From contig NZ_JAGGMI010000003.1 in the NCBI RefSeq assembly GCF_017875235.1, positions 372,001-436,000 of the forward strand: a DNA stretch of 64,000 nucleotides, read 5' to 3'. Under the pieces are notes generated by a model. That model saw nothing but the letters and a program-made list of their open reading frames with translations. It was not told the DNA's origin and did not search any database. Below are positions 7,339 through 15,924 of this stretch, one piece after another. The position numbers were made by a program, and so were the translations under genes. Every line of letters begins with the position of its first letter. Position 1 is the first letter of the stretch. The DNA is from Asticcacaulis solisilvae. Its GTDB lineage: Bacteria; Pseudomonadota; Alphaproteobacteria; Caulobacterales; Caulobacteraceae.

Positions 7339-10300
7339 ATGTCTGCCAATCTTTCCCTGTTCGCCGCCTCCACCGTCAGCCGCTCGGCTGGCATTCTCAG
7401 CGCGGCGCGCGCCCTGCTTCCCGCCCTGACCAAGGCGAAGACCCTCGACCGCAATGCGGTCCGGGATGCGATGACCTTCGCCTTCATGGGCACCGACAGC
7501 GAAGGCCTGTGGACATGGAAAGACGCCTACGATGCCATCGAGGTTGCCCAGGTGCTTCATCTTCGCAAGATCGCTTACCAGGTCGCCCGCCTGGAAGATG
7601 CGCCACTCGAAACGATCATGGCCTTGCAGGCGCTCAATCGCCTGGGACTGACTCACACCCGCCGCAGCGAAGAACAGGTCGCTCTTGACCAGTTTTCGAC
7701 CCCGCCCGAGCTGGCCGCCCTGGCGGTGCTCGCCGCGCAGGTTCGCGACGGCGATCAGGTCCTGGAACCGTCTGCCGGTACCGGCATGCTCGCCATCCTG
7801 TCCGAACTGGCGGGCGCGAAACTGCATCTGAACGAGCTGGCGCCGACCCGCTCGGAGATCCTCGACGCCCTCTTTCCGGCAAGCGACCGCACGCGCCTCG
7901 ACGCCGCCATGCTCCACGACCGGGTGGTCGCCTCTGGCAGTTTCGACGCGGTCATCCTCAACCCGCCGTTCCAGCAACTCGAGGCCCATCTGCTCAGCGC
8001 AGGCAAATGTCTTGCCAACGGCGGCCGGGTCAGCGCCATCGTCCCGGCACGCTTCTTCGACTCGCCGGAGGCTCAGCGCCTCGCGCGGGCATTCGCGGTG
8101 CGAGCAGCGATCGTCCTGCCCGACGAGGCCTATACTAAGCATGGAACGAGCGTCGAGACCGGTCTTCTGGTGTTCGACCGGGTCGCGCCGGGGGAGGGGA
8201 TGGCGCAGCTTATGGCCTGCGAGACGCTGGAACAGGCCGTACAGGCGGTTCTTGCCGTTGCGCCTCGCCCAACAGCGCGAGCCAGAATATTCCGCTCCAC
8301 GGGCCTGCAATCGGCATTCGGCGGCGCGGGGACGGTCCGCCCAGCCATTTCGACCCGCCTAGCCTTTTTGCAGACGACCGCGATGGTGCAGTATGCGCCC
8401 AAGCCCTGGGCGGGTCTGGGCGCCGATGTCGGTCTGTACAGCGCCTACAGAGTCGCCCGGATGGCCTTCGAGCCAACCAACGATCATCCGTCCCATCTTG
8501 TCGAATCCGCGGCCATGGGTACGGTGTCGCCGCCCCTAGCGACCTACCAGCCCCTCCTTCCGCCCGGCGTGATCGGCGGCGGTCTGTCGGACGCCCAGAT
8601 GGAGACCGTCGTCTACGCAGGGCAAGCGCACGAGGACATACTTCCCGGGTGGTGGGCGCTGTCGGAAGGCCAGACGAGCTATGGTGCCGTCAAGGAAGGC
8701 CATCCCGGATCGTTCGCGCTGCGCAAGGGTTTCTTCCTCGGCGACGGTACCGGGGTCGGCAAAGGCCGTCAGATCTCGGCCATCATCGCGGACAATATCG
8801 CGCGCGGTCGCACCAAGGCCATGTGGATCTCGAAGAACGAGGAATTGCTGGAGGACGCGCGCCGTGACTGGACGGCCATCGGCGGAGCCCCCTCCGACCT
8901 GATTAGCCAGAATGCCTACAAGCTCGGTCAGGCCATCCGTGCCGACAAGGGCATCCTCTTCACCACCTATGCCACCCTGCGCGTCGCCGCCCGCCAGGAC
9001 AAGAAATCCCGTCTCGATCAACTGGTCGACTGGCTGGGTGCCGATTTCGACGGCACCCTGATCTTCGACGAGGCCCACGAGATGGCCAACGCCGCAGGCG
9101 GCAAGGGAAATCGCGGCATCAAAAAGCCGTCGCAACAGGGTCTTGCTGGGTTGATGCTGCAGTACCGCCTGCCGAAGGCACGGGTCGTCTACGTATCTGC
9201 GACTGGCGCCACGACGCCCGAAAATCTCGGCTACGCGTGCCGTCTGGGACTGTGGGGATCGGCCGAAGCGCCCTTCATGACCCGGGAGGACTTCCTGAAA
9301 GCCGCTGACGACGGCGGTGTCGCCGTCATGGAACTGATCGCGCGCGAACTGAAGGCCCAGGGCCTCTACACCGCCCGCATGTTGTCTTTCGACGGGCTGA
9401 CGATCGATCCGCTGATGCACGAGCTGACGGCAACGAACGTCGAGATCTGGGACGCCTGGGCCGATGCGTTCGAGATCATCCATCGCCATGTCGACAAGGC
9501 CCTTGAGGCAATAGGCGTCACATCCGACGGAAAAACCAATTCCGGCCAGGCCAAGGCCGCGGCCAAATCCGCTTTTGCTTCCACGGCCCAGCGCTTCTTC
9601 AACGCCCTGTTGTGCGGGTTCAAGGCCCCGACCCTGATCCGGGCGATAGAGGACGATGTCGCGGCCGGTTTCGCCTGCGTCGTTCAACTGGTGAGCACCA
9701 ACCAGGCGGTCATGGACCGGCGTCTCGACGCCGTGTCCCCGGCCGAGTGGAACGACCTGCACATCGACCTAACGCCGCGTGATACGGTCACCGAGTATCT
9801 GGAGCATTCGTTCCCGACGACCTGCATGGTCATGGAGACCGACGACAACGGCAACGAGATCGCCGTGCCTCTAAAAGATGCCGACGGCAATGCCGTCCAT
9901 TCCCAGGAGGCATTGGCCATGCGCGACGAGCTTATTCTCAGCCTGGCCACCCTTCCGGGCGTACCGGGGGTGCTGGACAGTCTGATCCATCACTTCGGAC
10001 CCGATCGCATTGCTGAAATCACCGGCCGCAGCCGGCGTGTCGTCATTAGGGAGGGGCGCATGATCCTGGAACGCCGGTCCTCTTCCTCGGCCAAGACCGA
10101 AACCGACGACTTCATGGGTGGCCGGAAGGACATTCTGGTTTTCAGCCAGGCGGGTGGAACCGGCCGCAGCTACCATGCCGACCGAGCGTGCGCGAACCAC
10201 AAGCAGCGCCGGCATTACCTGGTCGAGGCGGGTTGGCGTGCCGACAATGCCATCCAGGGCATCGGGCGAACCCACCGCTCGAACCAGGTGTCCGTGCCCT

Positions 10301-11580
10301 GCTTCCGACCCGTGACCACCAACATCAAGGGCGAGAAGCGCTTCCTGTCGACCATCGCACGCCGTCTCGACAGCCTGGGCGCCCTGACCAAGGGCGAGCG
10401 CCGCAGCGCCGGCAACGGTCTGTTCAAGGCCGAGGACAATCTGGAGAACGAATACGCCCGCCGCGCGCTTCAGGCCTTTTACGCCTCGATGTACCAAGGA
10501 AAGATCGTCCGCATGGACATCGAACAGTTCGAACGCAAGACCGCGCTGAAACTGCGCGACGGCGACGGCTGTCTGGCCCCGGCCGAAAACCTGCCGCCGC
10601 TGCATACGTTCCTCAATCGCCTGTTGGCCTTGCGTATTGCGGACCAGAGTGCACTTTTCGACGAGTTCGAGACCCGTCTGAAAGCCATCCTCGAAAGGGC
10701 GGAATCGTCGGGCCAGCTTGACAAAGGCGTCGAGGACTTGGTTCCGGCCGAGGTCGAGCTGATCAGTGACACTGTGATCCGCACCGACAAGACCGGAGCT
10801 GAGACGCGCCTGCTGAAGTTCTCGGTCCGCGAACGCCGGGAGATCAAGCAGATCGAGGACTTCCAGTTCATTTTCGACAACTGGCCGCGAACCGCCTACG
10901 GCTTTGTCTACAATGCCAAGAGCCAGCGTACCGCGCTCCTGGAGCGAGGCGTGACGGCCTCGGGTGACGACGACAGTCTGGTGAAGGCTGTGCGTCTCCA
11001 TCGTCCCACGAAAACCGATGTCGTTTTCGAGAGCCAGTATGAGGAAAGCCACTGGAACGAGGTGCCCGAGGCGGATTGGCGTCGGCTCTGGAAAGTGGAG
11101 GTCGACGGTCTCGATCCGTTTGTCCGGTCGGAATTGAATCTTGTCACCGGCCTCCTGTTGCCGATCTGGAAAAGTCTGCCCAATCGCGCCTGCCGCGTGA
11201 AACGCCTGCGTGCTCCGGACGGCCAGACCTGGCTCGGGCGCGTGCTGACCGAGACGGATGCGCTGAAACTGCTTCAACAGCTGGGGGTCGCCGATATTGC
11301 CAGGGACATCGCCAATCCTCTGTCGGCGCAGGACTTGGTCATGAAGAACGTGGGCAGCCTGCGATTGGCAAGTGGCTTACGCATGACGCGGTCGCGAGTC
11401 ATGGACCGCTACCGCCTGGAAATCGCCAGTCCTGGAGGCGAGACGCGTCGTCTGCGGGACCTGGGCTGCTTTGTCGAGATCATCAATCACTCAGCGAGGG
11501 TCTTTCTACCCGTCGGCGACCTGAGCGTCATGGGCGCTGTGCTACAGGCCTATCCAGCTCAGGAGCTGCTCCTGAATTGA
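7339..11580 (+). CDS. Strawberry-notch helicase with methyltransferase-like N-terminus
   Basis: A 1413-aa plasmid protein of the strawberry-notch (SNO) superfamily 2 helicase type. An N-terminal methyltransferase-like domain carries VLEPSAGTGM (about residue 141) for SAM binding and NPPF (about 211) for amino-adenine methylation. The helicase core follows, with GDGTGVGKG (Walker A, about 468), DEAH (about 577) and QGIGRTHRSN (motif VI, about 973). These proteins are frequent in the leading or maintenance regions of alphaproteobacterial plasmids and may protect or remodel incoming DNA. Whether the methyltransferase part is active cannot be read from sequence. Long antisense ORFs across this gene are shadows. 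Confidence 0.88.
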   Translation: MSANLSLFAASTVSRSAGILSAARALLPALTKAKTLDRNAVRDAMTFAFMGTDSEGLWTWKDAYDAIEVAQVLHLRKIAYQVARLEDAPLETIMALQALNRLGLTHTRRSEEQVALDQFSTPPELAALAVLAAQVRDGDQVLEPSAGTGMLAILSELAGAKLHLNELAPTRSEILDALFPASDRTRLDAAMLHDRVVASGSFDAVILNPPFQQLEAHLLSAGKCLANGGRVSAIVPARFFDSPEAQRLARAFAVRAAIVLPDEAYTKHGTSVETGLLVFDRVAPGEGMAQLMACETLEQAVQAVLAVAPRPTARARIFRSTGLQSAFGGAGTVRPAISTRLAFLQTTAMVQYAPKPWAGLGADVGLYSAYRVARMAFEPTNDHPSHLVESAAMGTVSPPLATYQPLLPPGVIGGGLSDAQMETVVYAGQAHEDILPGWWALSEGQTSYGAVKEGHPGSFALRKGFFLGDGTGVGKGRQISAIIADNIARGRTKAMWISKNEELLEDARRDWTAIGGAPSDLISQNAYKLGQAIRADKGILFTTYATLRVAARQDKKSRLDQLVDWLGADFDGTLIFDEAHEMANAAGGKGNRGIKKPSQQGLAGLMLQYRLPKARVVYVSATGATTPENLGYACRLGLWGSAEAPFMTREDFLKAADDGGVAVMELIARELKAQGLYTARMLSFDGLTIDPLMHELTATNVEIWDAWADAFEIIHRHVDKALEAIGVTSDGKTNSGQAKAAAKSAFASTAQRFFNALLCGFKAPTLIRAIEDDVAAGFACVVQLVSTNQAVMDRRLDAVSPAEWNDLHIDLTPRDTVTEYLEHSFPTTCMVMETDDNGNEIAVPLKDADGNAVHSQEALAMRDELILSLATLPGVPGVLDSLIHHFGPDRIAEITGRSRRVVIREGRMILERRSSSSAKTETDDFMGGRKDILVFSQAGGTGRSYHADRACANHKQRRHYLVEAGWRADNAIQGIGRTHRSNQVSVPCFRPVTTNIKGEKRFLSTIARRLDSLGALTKGERRSAGNGLFKAEDNLENEYARRALQAFYASMYQGKIVRMDIEQFERKTALKLRDGDGCLAPAENLPPLHTFLNRLLALRIADQSALFDEFETRLKAILERAESSGQLDKGVEDLVPAEVELISDTVIRTDKTGAETRLLKFSVRERREIKQIEDFQFIFDNWPRTAYGFVYNAKSQRTALLERGVTASGDDDSLVKAVRLHRPTKTDVVFESQYEESHWNEVPEADWRRLWKVEVDGLDPFVRSELNLVTGLLLPIWKSLPNRACRVKRLRAPDGQTWLGRVLTETDALKLLQQLGVADIARDIANPLSAQDLVMKNVGSLRLASGLRMTRSRVMDRYRLEIASPGGETRRLRDLGCFVEIINHSARVFLPVGDLSVMGAVLQAYPAQELLLN

Positions 11581-11590
11581 GCCTTCCGTC

Positions 11591-11619
11591 GCGGCGACCG
11601 CAACCGATGCGGTCGCCGC
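11591..11619 (+). terminator. Strong hairpin after sno
   Basis: A perfect 12-bp stem (GCGGCGACCGCA / TGCGGTCGCCGC, ACCGA loop) starts 10 nt after the sno stop codon. There is no T-run after it, so it may stabilise the 3' end rather than terminate. A second stem (GCCGCAC 11636-11642 with GTGCGGC 11652-11658) follows. Confidence 0.5.
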
Positions 11620-11689
11620 ACCAATGTTCGCCCATGCCGCACAAAAACCGCGTGCGGCGTCTTCGATTCTGTCCTATAGCTGCTTCGAG

Positions 11690-11930
11690 GGCCGTACGCG
11701 CGGCCCCGGGGTCTTAGAAAACCTCAAGAGTTACTGGTTGATACCGGCCATTCCGGTACGATCCTCCTTTGACATATGGTCGGGGAGCCTGTGGCGTATG
11801 CAACAGGCTTTCGGGCTAAAGGTCACAGGGACCGAGTAACTCCGGTTTTCTAACTCCCCGATCACCAAGGATCAGAGGCAGGCTATAGGCGGGGGCGCAC
11901 CGCTTGGCCCCCTCCGTGGAGTTTCACTTT
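11690..11930 (+). ncRNA. Conserved pseudoknotted RNA, copy 1
   Basis: This shares long identical blocks with 32202-32435 and folds the same way. Stem A is TTAGAAAACC (11714-11723) with GGTTTTCTAA (11844-11853). Inside it, GAGTTACT (11728-11735) pairs with AGTAACTC (11835-11842). A hairpin TACCGG-CCATT-CCGGTA lies at 11742-11758. CCTGT (11788) pairs with ACAGG (11803), and GGTC pairs with GACC at 11821-11833. Stem B, GGTCGGGGAG (11778-11787) with CTCCCCGATC (11854-11863), crosses stem A, giving a pseudoknot. The two copies differ by compensatory changes in two stems. It precedes a small membrane protein and an XRE regulator. It could be a cis-acting leader or a stand-alone RNA. Confidence 0.75.
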
Positions 11931-11963
11931 CCAGTGTCTTGATGAAAATCCGGTCGACATTTC

Positions 11964-12278
11964 ATGGCTTTATCGTTTGAACCCTTGATGTTCGGCTTTC
12001 TGGGCATCGTGATCATCGTCCTGGCGGGATGCGTGTTCGTCACCTGGCGCGTGGAAGTCCGGGTGTGGCTGATCCCGCGGTCGGTCGTCCGCGGATTGGC
12101 CGAAGACATGATGGTCCGATACGGCCAGGCCGCGCGCCGCGAATCCGCTAAGCGCGAGTTGGACGCTTTCACTAAGGGCAACACGTTTGAAGCCGGCAAG
12201 TGGGCGCGAGTTACCGCCTACCTGCGCGACCAGGACCGCAAGGCTGCCAAGGCAGTGGGTGATGCGTCCAAGCATTAG
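11964..12278 (+). CDS. Small single-pass membrane protein
   Basis: A 104-aa protein with one hydrophobic segment at about residues 8-28 (FGFLGIVIIVLAGCVFVTW) and a basic, helical cytoplasmic tail of about 70 residues. No family recognised. It lies between the pseudoknotted RNA and the XRE regulator gene, 6 nt before the latter, so the two are probably co-transcribed. A weak ribosome binding site makes the start less sure. Confidence 0.6.
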   Translation: MALSFEPLMFGFLGIVIIVLAGCVFVTWRVEVRVWLIPRSVVRGLAEDMMVRYGQAARRESAKRELDAFTKGNTFEAGKWARVTAYLRDQDRKAAKAVGDASKH

Positions 12279-12284
12279 GAGCAC

Positions 12285-12710
12285 ATGAGTATGGTAACAA
12301 AGCGCGTGACGGCCGCAGGCCGGGAGGAACCTCATCCGGTCGATGTCGCGGTTGGGCTCGCGATCCGGGTCCGTCGCAAGGCGATGGGTCTCAGCCAGGA
12401 GGCGCTGGCCGAAGCCTTGGACATCTCCTTCCAGCAGGTCCAGAAATACGAGAAGGGCTCGAACCGCATCAGTGCTTCGAAGCTGTTCGACACCGCGAAA
12501 TTCCTGAAGGCGCCGATCGAGCTGTTTTTTCGGAGCATCGACAGCGCAGACGTCGGCGGCGGGTTTCAAGTCAGTGAAGGCGAGCAGGCCGTGCAGCAGT
12601 TCCTGATGACACCCGAAGGCGTGGCGCTCGCCCAGTCATTCCCCAGGATTACCAAGGCGTCCGTGCGCCGACGCGTGCTCGATCTGGCGAAGACGCTGGC
12701 GGAAGACTGA
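12285..12710 (+). CDS. XRE-family helix-turn-helix regulator
   Basis: A 141-aa regulator with a Cro/XRE-type HTH at about residues 25-80 (IRVRRKAMGLSQEALAEALD, then FQQVQKYEKGSNRISASKLF). The C-terminal half is helical and ends in RRRVLDLAKTLAED. This form, with QQVQKYEKG in the recognition helix, is abundant in alphaproteobacteria. A shorter relative lies at 32436 with a similar RNA in front of it. It probably represses local plasmid genes; the targets are unknown. Confidence 0.85.
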   Translation: MSMVTKRVTAAGREEPHPVDVAVGLAIRVRRKAMGLSQEALAEALDISFQQVQKYEKGSNRISASKLFDTAKFLKAPIELFFRSIDSADVGGGFQVSEGEQAVQQFLMTPEGVALAQSFPRITKASVRRRVLDLAKTLAED

Positions 12711-12730
12711 GACGCGTTCGAGGCTTTAGG

Positions 12731-12792
12731 GGAAGAGGGCAGGGAGATCGAAGGCGAGCCTCGAATAGTCGAGGTGAATTCCGGAGATTTCC
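12731..12792 (+). promoter_or_regulatory. Hairpin leader of ardC (leader family, copy C)
   Basis: It begins GGAAGAGGGCAGGGAGA, has a perfect stem CCTCGA-ATAG-TCGAGG, then CCGGAG as ribosome binding site before the ATG at 12793. The layout is the same as at 5129 and 7268 although the stem sequence is unrelated, so the shape is kept rather than the bases. Confidence 0.65.
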
Positions 12793-13695
12793 ATGTCACC
12801 CCTTCTCGAAGAAACACTTGCGTCCGTCATATCCGCGCTGGAGTGCGGCGTTGCGCCTTGGCGCAAGTCCTGGTCCGCAGGCAAGATATCGTCGATGCCC
12901 CTGCGTAGCACCGGCGATACCTTCAGCGGCATGAACGCCATCCTGCTGTCGAGTCTGCAGGCCGTGCGCGGTTACGACAGTCCCTTCTGGTTGACCTTCA
13001 ACCAGGCGCAGGACGCCGGCGGACATGTCCGCAAGGGCGAACGGGCGGCACCGGCAATTCTCTACAAGACCCGGTGTGTCGATGGCGATACGGGTGACGG
13101 CAGCGACGACAAGGTGCTGCGCTTCCTCAAGTCCTACGCCGTATTCAATGCCTGTCAGATCGAGGGCCTGCCCGACACCTTTCATCCTGTGGCGCCGCCG
13201 GAGCTTGGGGTCATTGAGCCGCTGAACACCGACGTCGTCGCCATCATGGAGAATTTTCCGGTCGCTGTCTCCCATGGCGGCGACGTGGCCTGCTACCACA
13301 TGCTGTCTGACCGGGTCAGCATGCCGCCGCGCAGCGCGTTCGAGAGCGACGAGGATTATGTCGCGGTCCTGCTCCACGAATACGGCCACGCCACCGGAGC
13401 CAAACATCGTCTCGACCGCTTCGAACCGAACGAGACCCGCACCGACTACGCCCGCGAGGAACTGGTTGCCGAACTGACCTCGCATCTGACCTCGATGCAC
13501 CTCGGCATCAATCCAAGCCGTTCGGTATTCGAAAACCACGTGGCCTATCTCGGCCATTGGGCCGGATTTCTGAAGGAAAAGCCTTCGGAACTACTAAAGG
13601 CAGCCGGTAAAGCCCAGGCAGCCGCCGATATGATCCTGTCCTATCGGACAGCCGGATCGAAAGGTGTGGATGCGGACCTAGCGGAGGCGGCATGA
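12793..13695 (+). CDS. ardC: ArdC-type antirestriction protein
   Basis: A 300-aa ArdC family protein: an N-terminal ssDNA-binding domain (about 1-130; PWRKSW near residue 22 and FWLTFNQAQDAGGHVRKGE near 60-80) and a C-terminal zincin metallopeptidase-like domain with HEYGHATG (HExxH, about residues 195-199) and an acidic helix REELVAEL downstream. ArdC proteins protect incoming plasmid DNA from host restriction during conjugation and bind single-stranded DNA. The hairpin leader in front of it is shared with other plasmid maintenance genes. The length is normal for the family. Confidence 0.92.
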   Translation: MSPLLEETLASVISALECGVAPWRKSWSAGKISSMPLRSTGDTFSGMNAILLSSLQAVRGYDSPFWLTFNQAQDAGGHVRKGERAAPAILYKTRCVDGDTGDGSDDKVLRFLKSYAVFNACQIEGLPDTFHPVAPPELGVIEPLNTDVVAIMENFPVAVSHGGDVACYHMLSDRVSMPPRSAFESDEDYVAVLLHEYGHATGAKHRLDRFEPNETRTDYAREELVAELTSHLTSMHLGINPSRSVFENHVAYLGHWAGFLKEKPSELLKAAGKAQAAADMILSYRTAGSKGVDADLAEAA

Positions 13696-13768
13696 TGTTC
13701 CGTACCAGTTGCTTTCTGATAGGTTATACCGCATCCGGGGTGCGTTCGATTGATTCCCGACGGGCCCT

Positions 13769-14188
13769 ATGGGAAAACACGCCCAAGGTATCGCTAGAAA
13801 ACGCACGCAGGTTCCGACACTTTCGACCATGACGCTCGCAGAATTGAAAAAATTCGTCGTCGATACGCGTCATCATGAAGGCGTCAGCTGGTACCTGCGG
13901 GATGACTCCCCGCTGAACCAGCTCGGCCTGATGTACACCATGCTCGTATTCGATGCCGAAGGGGCCTTGGTTGAGCGTATCCCTTACATTGAAGAGCGTC
14001 TGGGGCGCCGGGTGCCTGCCGAGCAACTCACCCGCATCGCGGCGGCGAGGGTCAAGGCCGGCATCAACCCGGGCTTCGTCCGCAACTACAAGCCAATCCA
14101 TGGCGAGGATGCGCAAGGCTGGTTCGAGGTTTGTCGCTCCAAATGGCTGGCCCGGCCTGATCCCATGTCCTTCCAGAGAGCGCTCTGA
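13769..14188 (+). CDS. Hypothetical protein, 139 aa
   Basis: A 139-aa soluble protein that I do not recognise. It has a basic N-terminus, a mixed alpha/beta middle (MYTMLVFDAEGALVERIPY) and a conserved-looking C-terminus with tryptophans (GWFEVCRSKWLARPDP). It lies in the same direction between ardC and the DUF2493 gene. The first in-frame ATG at 13769 lacks a clear ribosome binding site; an internal ATG at 13829 (MTLAELKKF) is possible. Confidence 0.5.
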   Translation: MGKHAQGIARKRTQVPTLSTMTLAELKKFVVDTRHHEGVSWYLRDDSPLNQLGLMYTMLVFDAEGALVERIPYIEERLGRRVPAEQLTRIAAARVKAGINPGFVRNYKPIHGEDAQGWFEVCRSKWLARPDPMSFQRAL

Positions 14189-14328
14189 GGTGTCGGTCTG
14201 CCGGCTTCGCCGTAGGCGGTCGGCTAAGGCCGGTCTTCGGAGCGTTCATCGGGAGCAACCTTCCGATCATCCTGACATCGGGTGAGGCCGCATGGCCTTG
14301 CCTTGAAGCCTGCAATCCCTGCCACGGT

Positions 14329-14391
14329 CGAATTTCTATTCGGGCAAGGGTCGAGACGAGCGCGCACGCGCGCCCTTGCCCGCGAAATTCG
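14329..14391 (+). promoter_or_regulatory. Long two-step hairpin upstream of the DUF2493 gene
   Basis: CGAATTTC (14329-14336) pairs with GAAATTCG (14384-14391), and inside it CGGGCAAGGG (14341-14350) pairs with CCCTTGCCCG (14373-14382). The central loop is itself a GCGC repeat. It lies in a 280-nt gap without a gene (14189-14469). A further small CCGG stem follows near 14433 before the start codon. The structure is likely part of the 5' untranslated region or of a single-strand promoter. Confidence 0.55.
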
Positions 14392-14469
14392 CCGCAGCGG
14401 GAGGAATGCAGAGGCAAGCCCACGGCAGCCTCTCCGGAAATCCGGTTTCTCTTTTGCAAGGTTGCTCCG

Positions 14470-15390
14470 ATGAACGCTCTGTCCACTTCTCTGTCCCTGT
14501 CCCGCTACGACGCCGCCTGCGCCGATGCCCATCACGACCTGCCACACCCGCCTCAGGGCGAGATCGAGGCGCTTGGCCACAACATCGCCAACGAAATGCT
14601 CGATGCCCTGCTAGGCTCTGCCCTGGAAGAGCACGTACCGGTCCTCATGGAAGGCCTGATCGGTGGGGTGCACAGCGCGATCCTGCGCCTGCAACGCCAG
14701 GCGGATAGGTCGGCGGATGACATGCGGCGACTGCAGCGCGACTTCGACGGCAGCGAGATCAAGGATGTCGAGCTTCAGGACGCGACCCTTGCCTTCAACC
14801 GCGCGGAGGCGGTTATCATGATCGCCGAAGTCTTACGTGACGCAGCGTCGGAAACCTACACCCAGGCCACCGGCGAGGTTTGGACCCCCTGGCGGGGTTC
14901 GGCGCGCAATCAGGCGACGACGTTAGCGCTGACCGAGGCGCGCGATGCCCTGAAAGCTCGTGACCGGCGCAATCAGGCCATGAGCGATCCCGGTGACCAG
15001 GTCGTTGTGTTCCGGGGCGCCCGGCAAGCCAACACCCCGACCGATGCCATGCGGATCTACGATGCGTTGAATTGGGCCCATTCGCAGTTCCCGAACATGC
15101 GCTTGGCGACGACAGGCAACCACGGCGCCGAGCAGATCGCACTGAAGTGGGCCAGAGACAAACGCATCAATCCCATCCTCGCCAAGGCCAATTTCGACAA
15201 GTTCAAGGCGGCCGCGCCGTTCCGTGCCAACGACGAATTGCTGGCACTTGAGCCGGTCCTGGTCCTGCATCTGGACGTATCGCTCGATGTGAGCATTCGT
15301 CAGGACGGGGTCTTTGGCCCTTCCGAAAAGATCGCCGCCGCCGCCCGTGGTCAGGGTGTTAGAACGGTGGCGGTGACCCAGCGAAAGTAG
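14470..15390 (+). CDS. DUF2493 (SLOG-like) domain protein
   Basis: A 306-aa protein with an alpha-helical N-terminal region (about 20-150) and a C-terminal DUF2493 domain of the YspA/SLOG nucleotide-binding type (about 175-290: VVVFRGARQANTP, LATTGNHGAEQIALKWARDK, then KAAPFRANDELLAL). Such proteins are common on alphaproteobacterial plasmids beside ArdC and SSB genes. SLOG folds bind nucleotide-derived ligands, but the role of this family is not established. The ribosome binding site is weak. Confidence 0.75.
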   Translation: MNALSTSLSLSRYDAACADAHHDLPHPPQGEIEALGHNIANEMLDALLGSALEEHVPVLMEGLIGGVHSAILRLQRQADRSADDMRRLQRDFDGSEIKDVELQDATLAFNRAEAVIMIAEVLRDAASETYTQATGEVWTPWRGSARNQATTLALTEARDALKARDRRNQAMSDPGDQVVVFRGARQANTPTDAMRIYDALNWAHSQFPNMRLATTGNHGAEQIALKWARDKRINPILAKANFDKFKAAAPFRANDELLALEPVLVLHLDVSLDVSIRQDGVFGPSEKIAAAARGQGVRTVAVTQRK

Positions 15391-15483
15391 GGTTCATAAT
15401 TGGGCTCGGGGCATTTCCCGCGCCCTTTCGCCGTTTACGGCATTGATTTTGCAGGGTATGGCGGCGAAACGAGGGGGATTCCC

Positions 15484-15924
15484 ATGACCGATATCCTGTT
15501 CAGCCACACCGACAAGGTCCGCGACTCCGAAGTCGATATGCACCAGGGCGTCAACAATTCCATCTATCTTCAGTACCTGCAGCACGCCCGGCACGAGTTC
15601 CTACGGTCGGCCGGCGTCGATATCGACGTCTATGTGCCCGTTGTGATGGAGGCCCATATCAAGTACCAGGCCTTCATGACGGCGAACGATAACTATCGCG
15701 TCGATATCCGCGTGACCCGCGAGAGGCTGACTTGGCATTTCCTGTCGGATATCGTCAATGTCGGCACCGGGAAGGTGGCGGTTTCGAGCGATCTGCATGT
15801 CGTGTTCTTCAAGGATCGGCGGCCGTCGCGCGAGGAGGTGCTGAAGCTCAAAGCGTTAGAAACACAACCACTTGATCCAATCGTCCAGGAAGGCGCGAAA
15901 GTCTTCGCGGGAAATCCTGAATAA
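15484..15924 (+). CDS. Hotdog-fold acyl-CoA thioesterase
   Basis: A 146-aa protein of the 4-hydroxybenzoyl-CoA thioesterase/YbgC type. The N-terminal motif reads SEVDMHQGVNNSIYLQYLQH, matching the catalytic Asp-to-helix region of hotdog thioesterases (usually D-x-G-H-V-N-N). The Gly-His of the usual motif is Gln-Gly here. The ATG at 15484 is preferred over an upstream in-frame start because GAGGGGG lies 7 nt before it. Its last 69 nt overlap the convergent HEPN-like gene on the other strand. Confidence 0.75.
   Translation: MTDILFSHTDKVRDSEVDMHQGVNNSIYLQYLQHARHEFLRSAGVDIDVYVPVVMEAHIKYQAFMTANDNYRVDIRVTRERLTWHFLSDIVNVGTGKVAVSSDLHVVFFKDRRPSREEVLKLKALETQPLDPIVQEGAKVFAGNPE

Noticed and set aside
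7333-11277. Long minus-strand ORFs (325, 408 and 468 aa) across the sno gene
   Set aside because: They mirror the third-codon GC bias of the real plus-strand gene, have low-complexity composition and no motifs.
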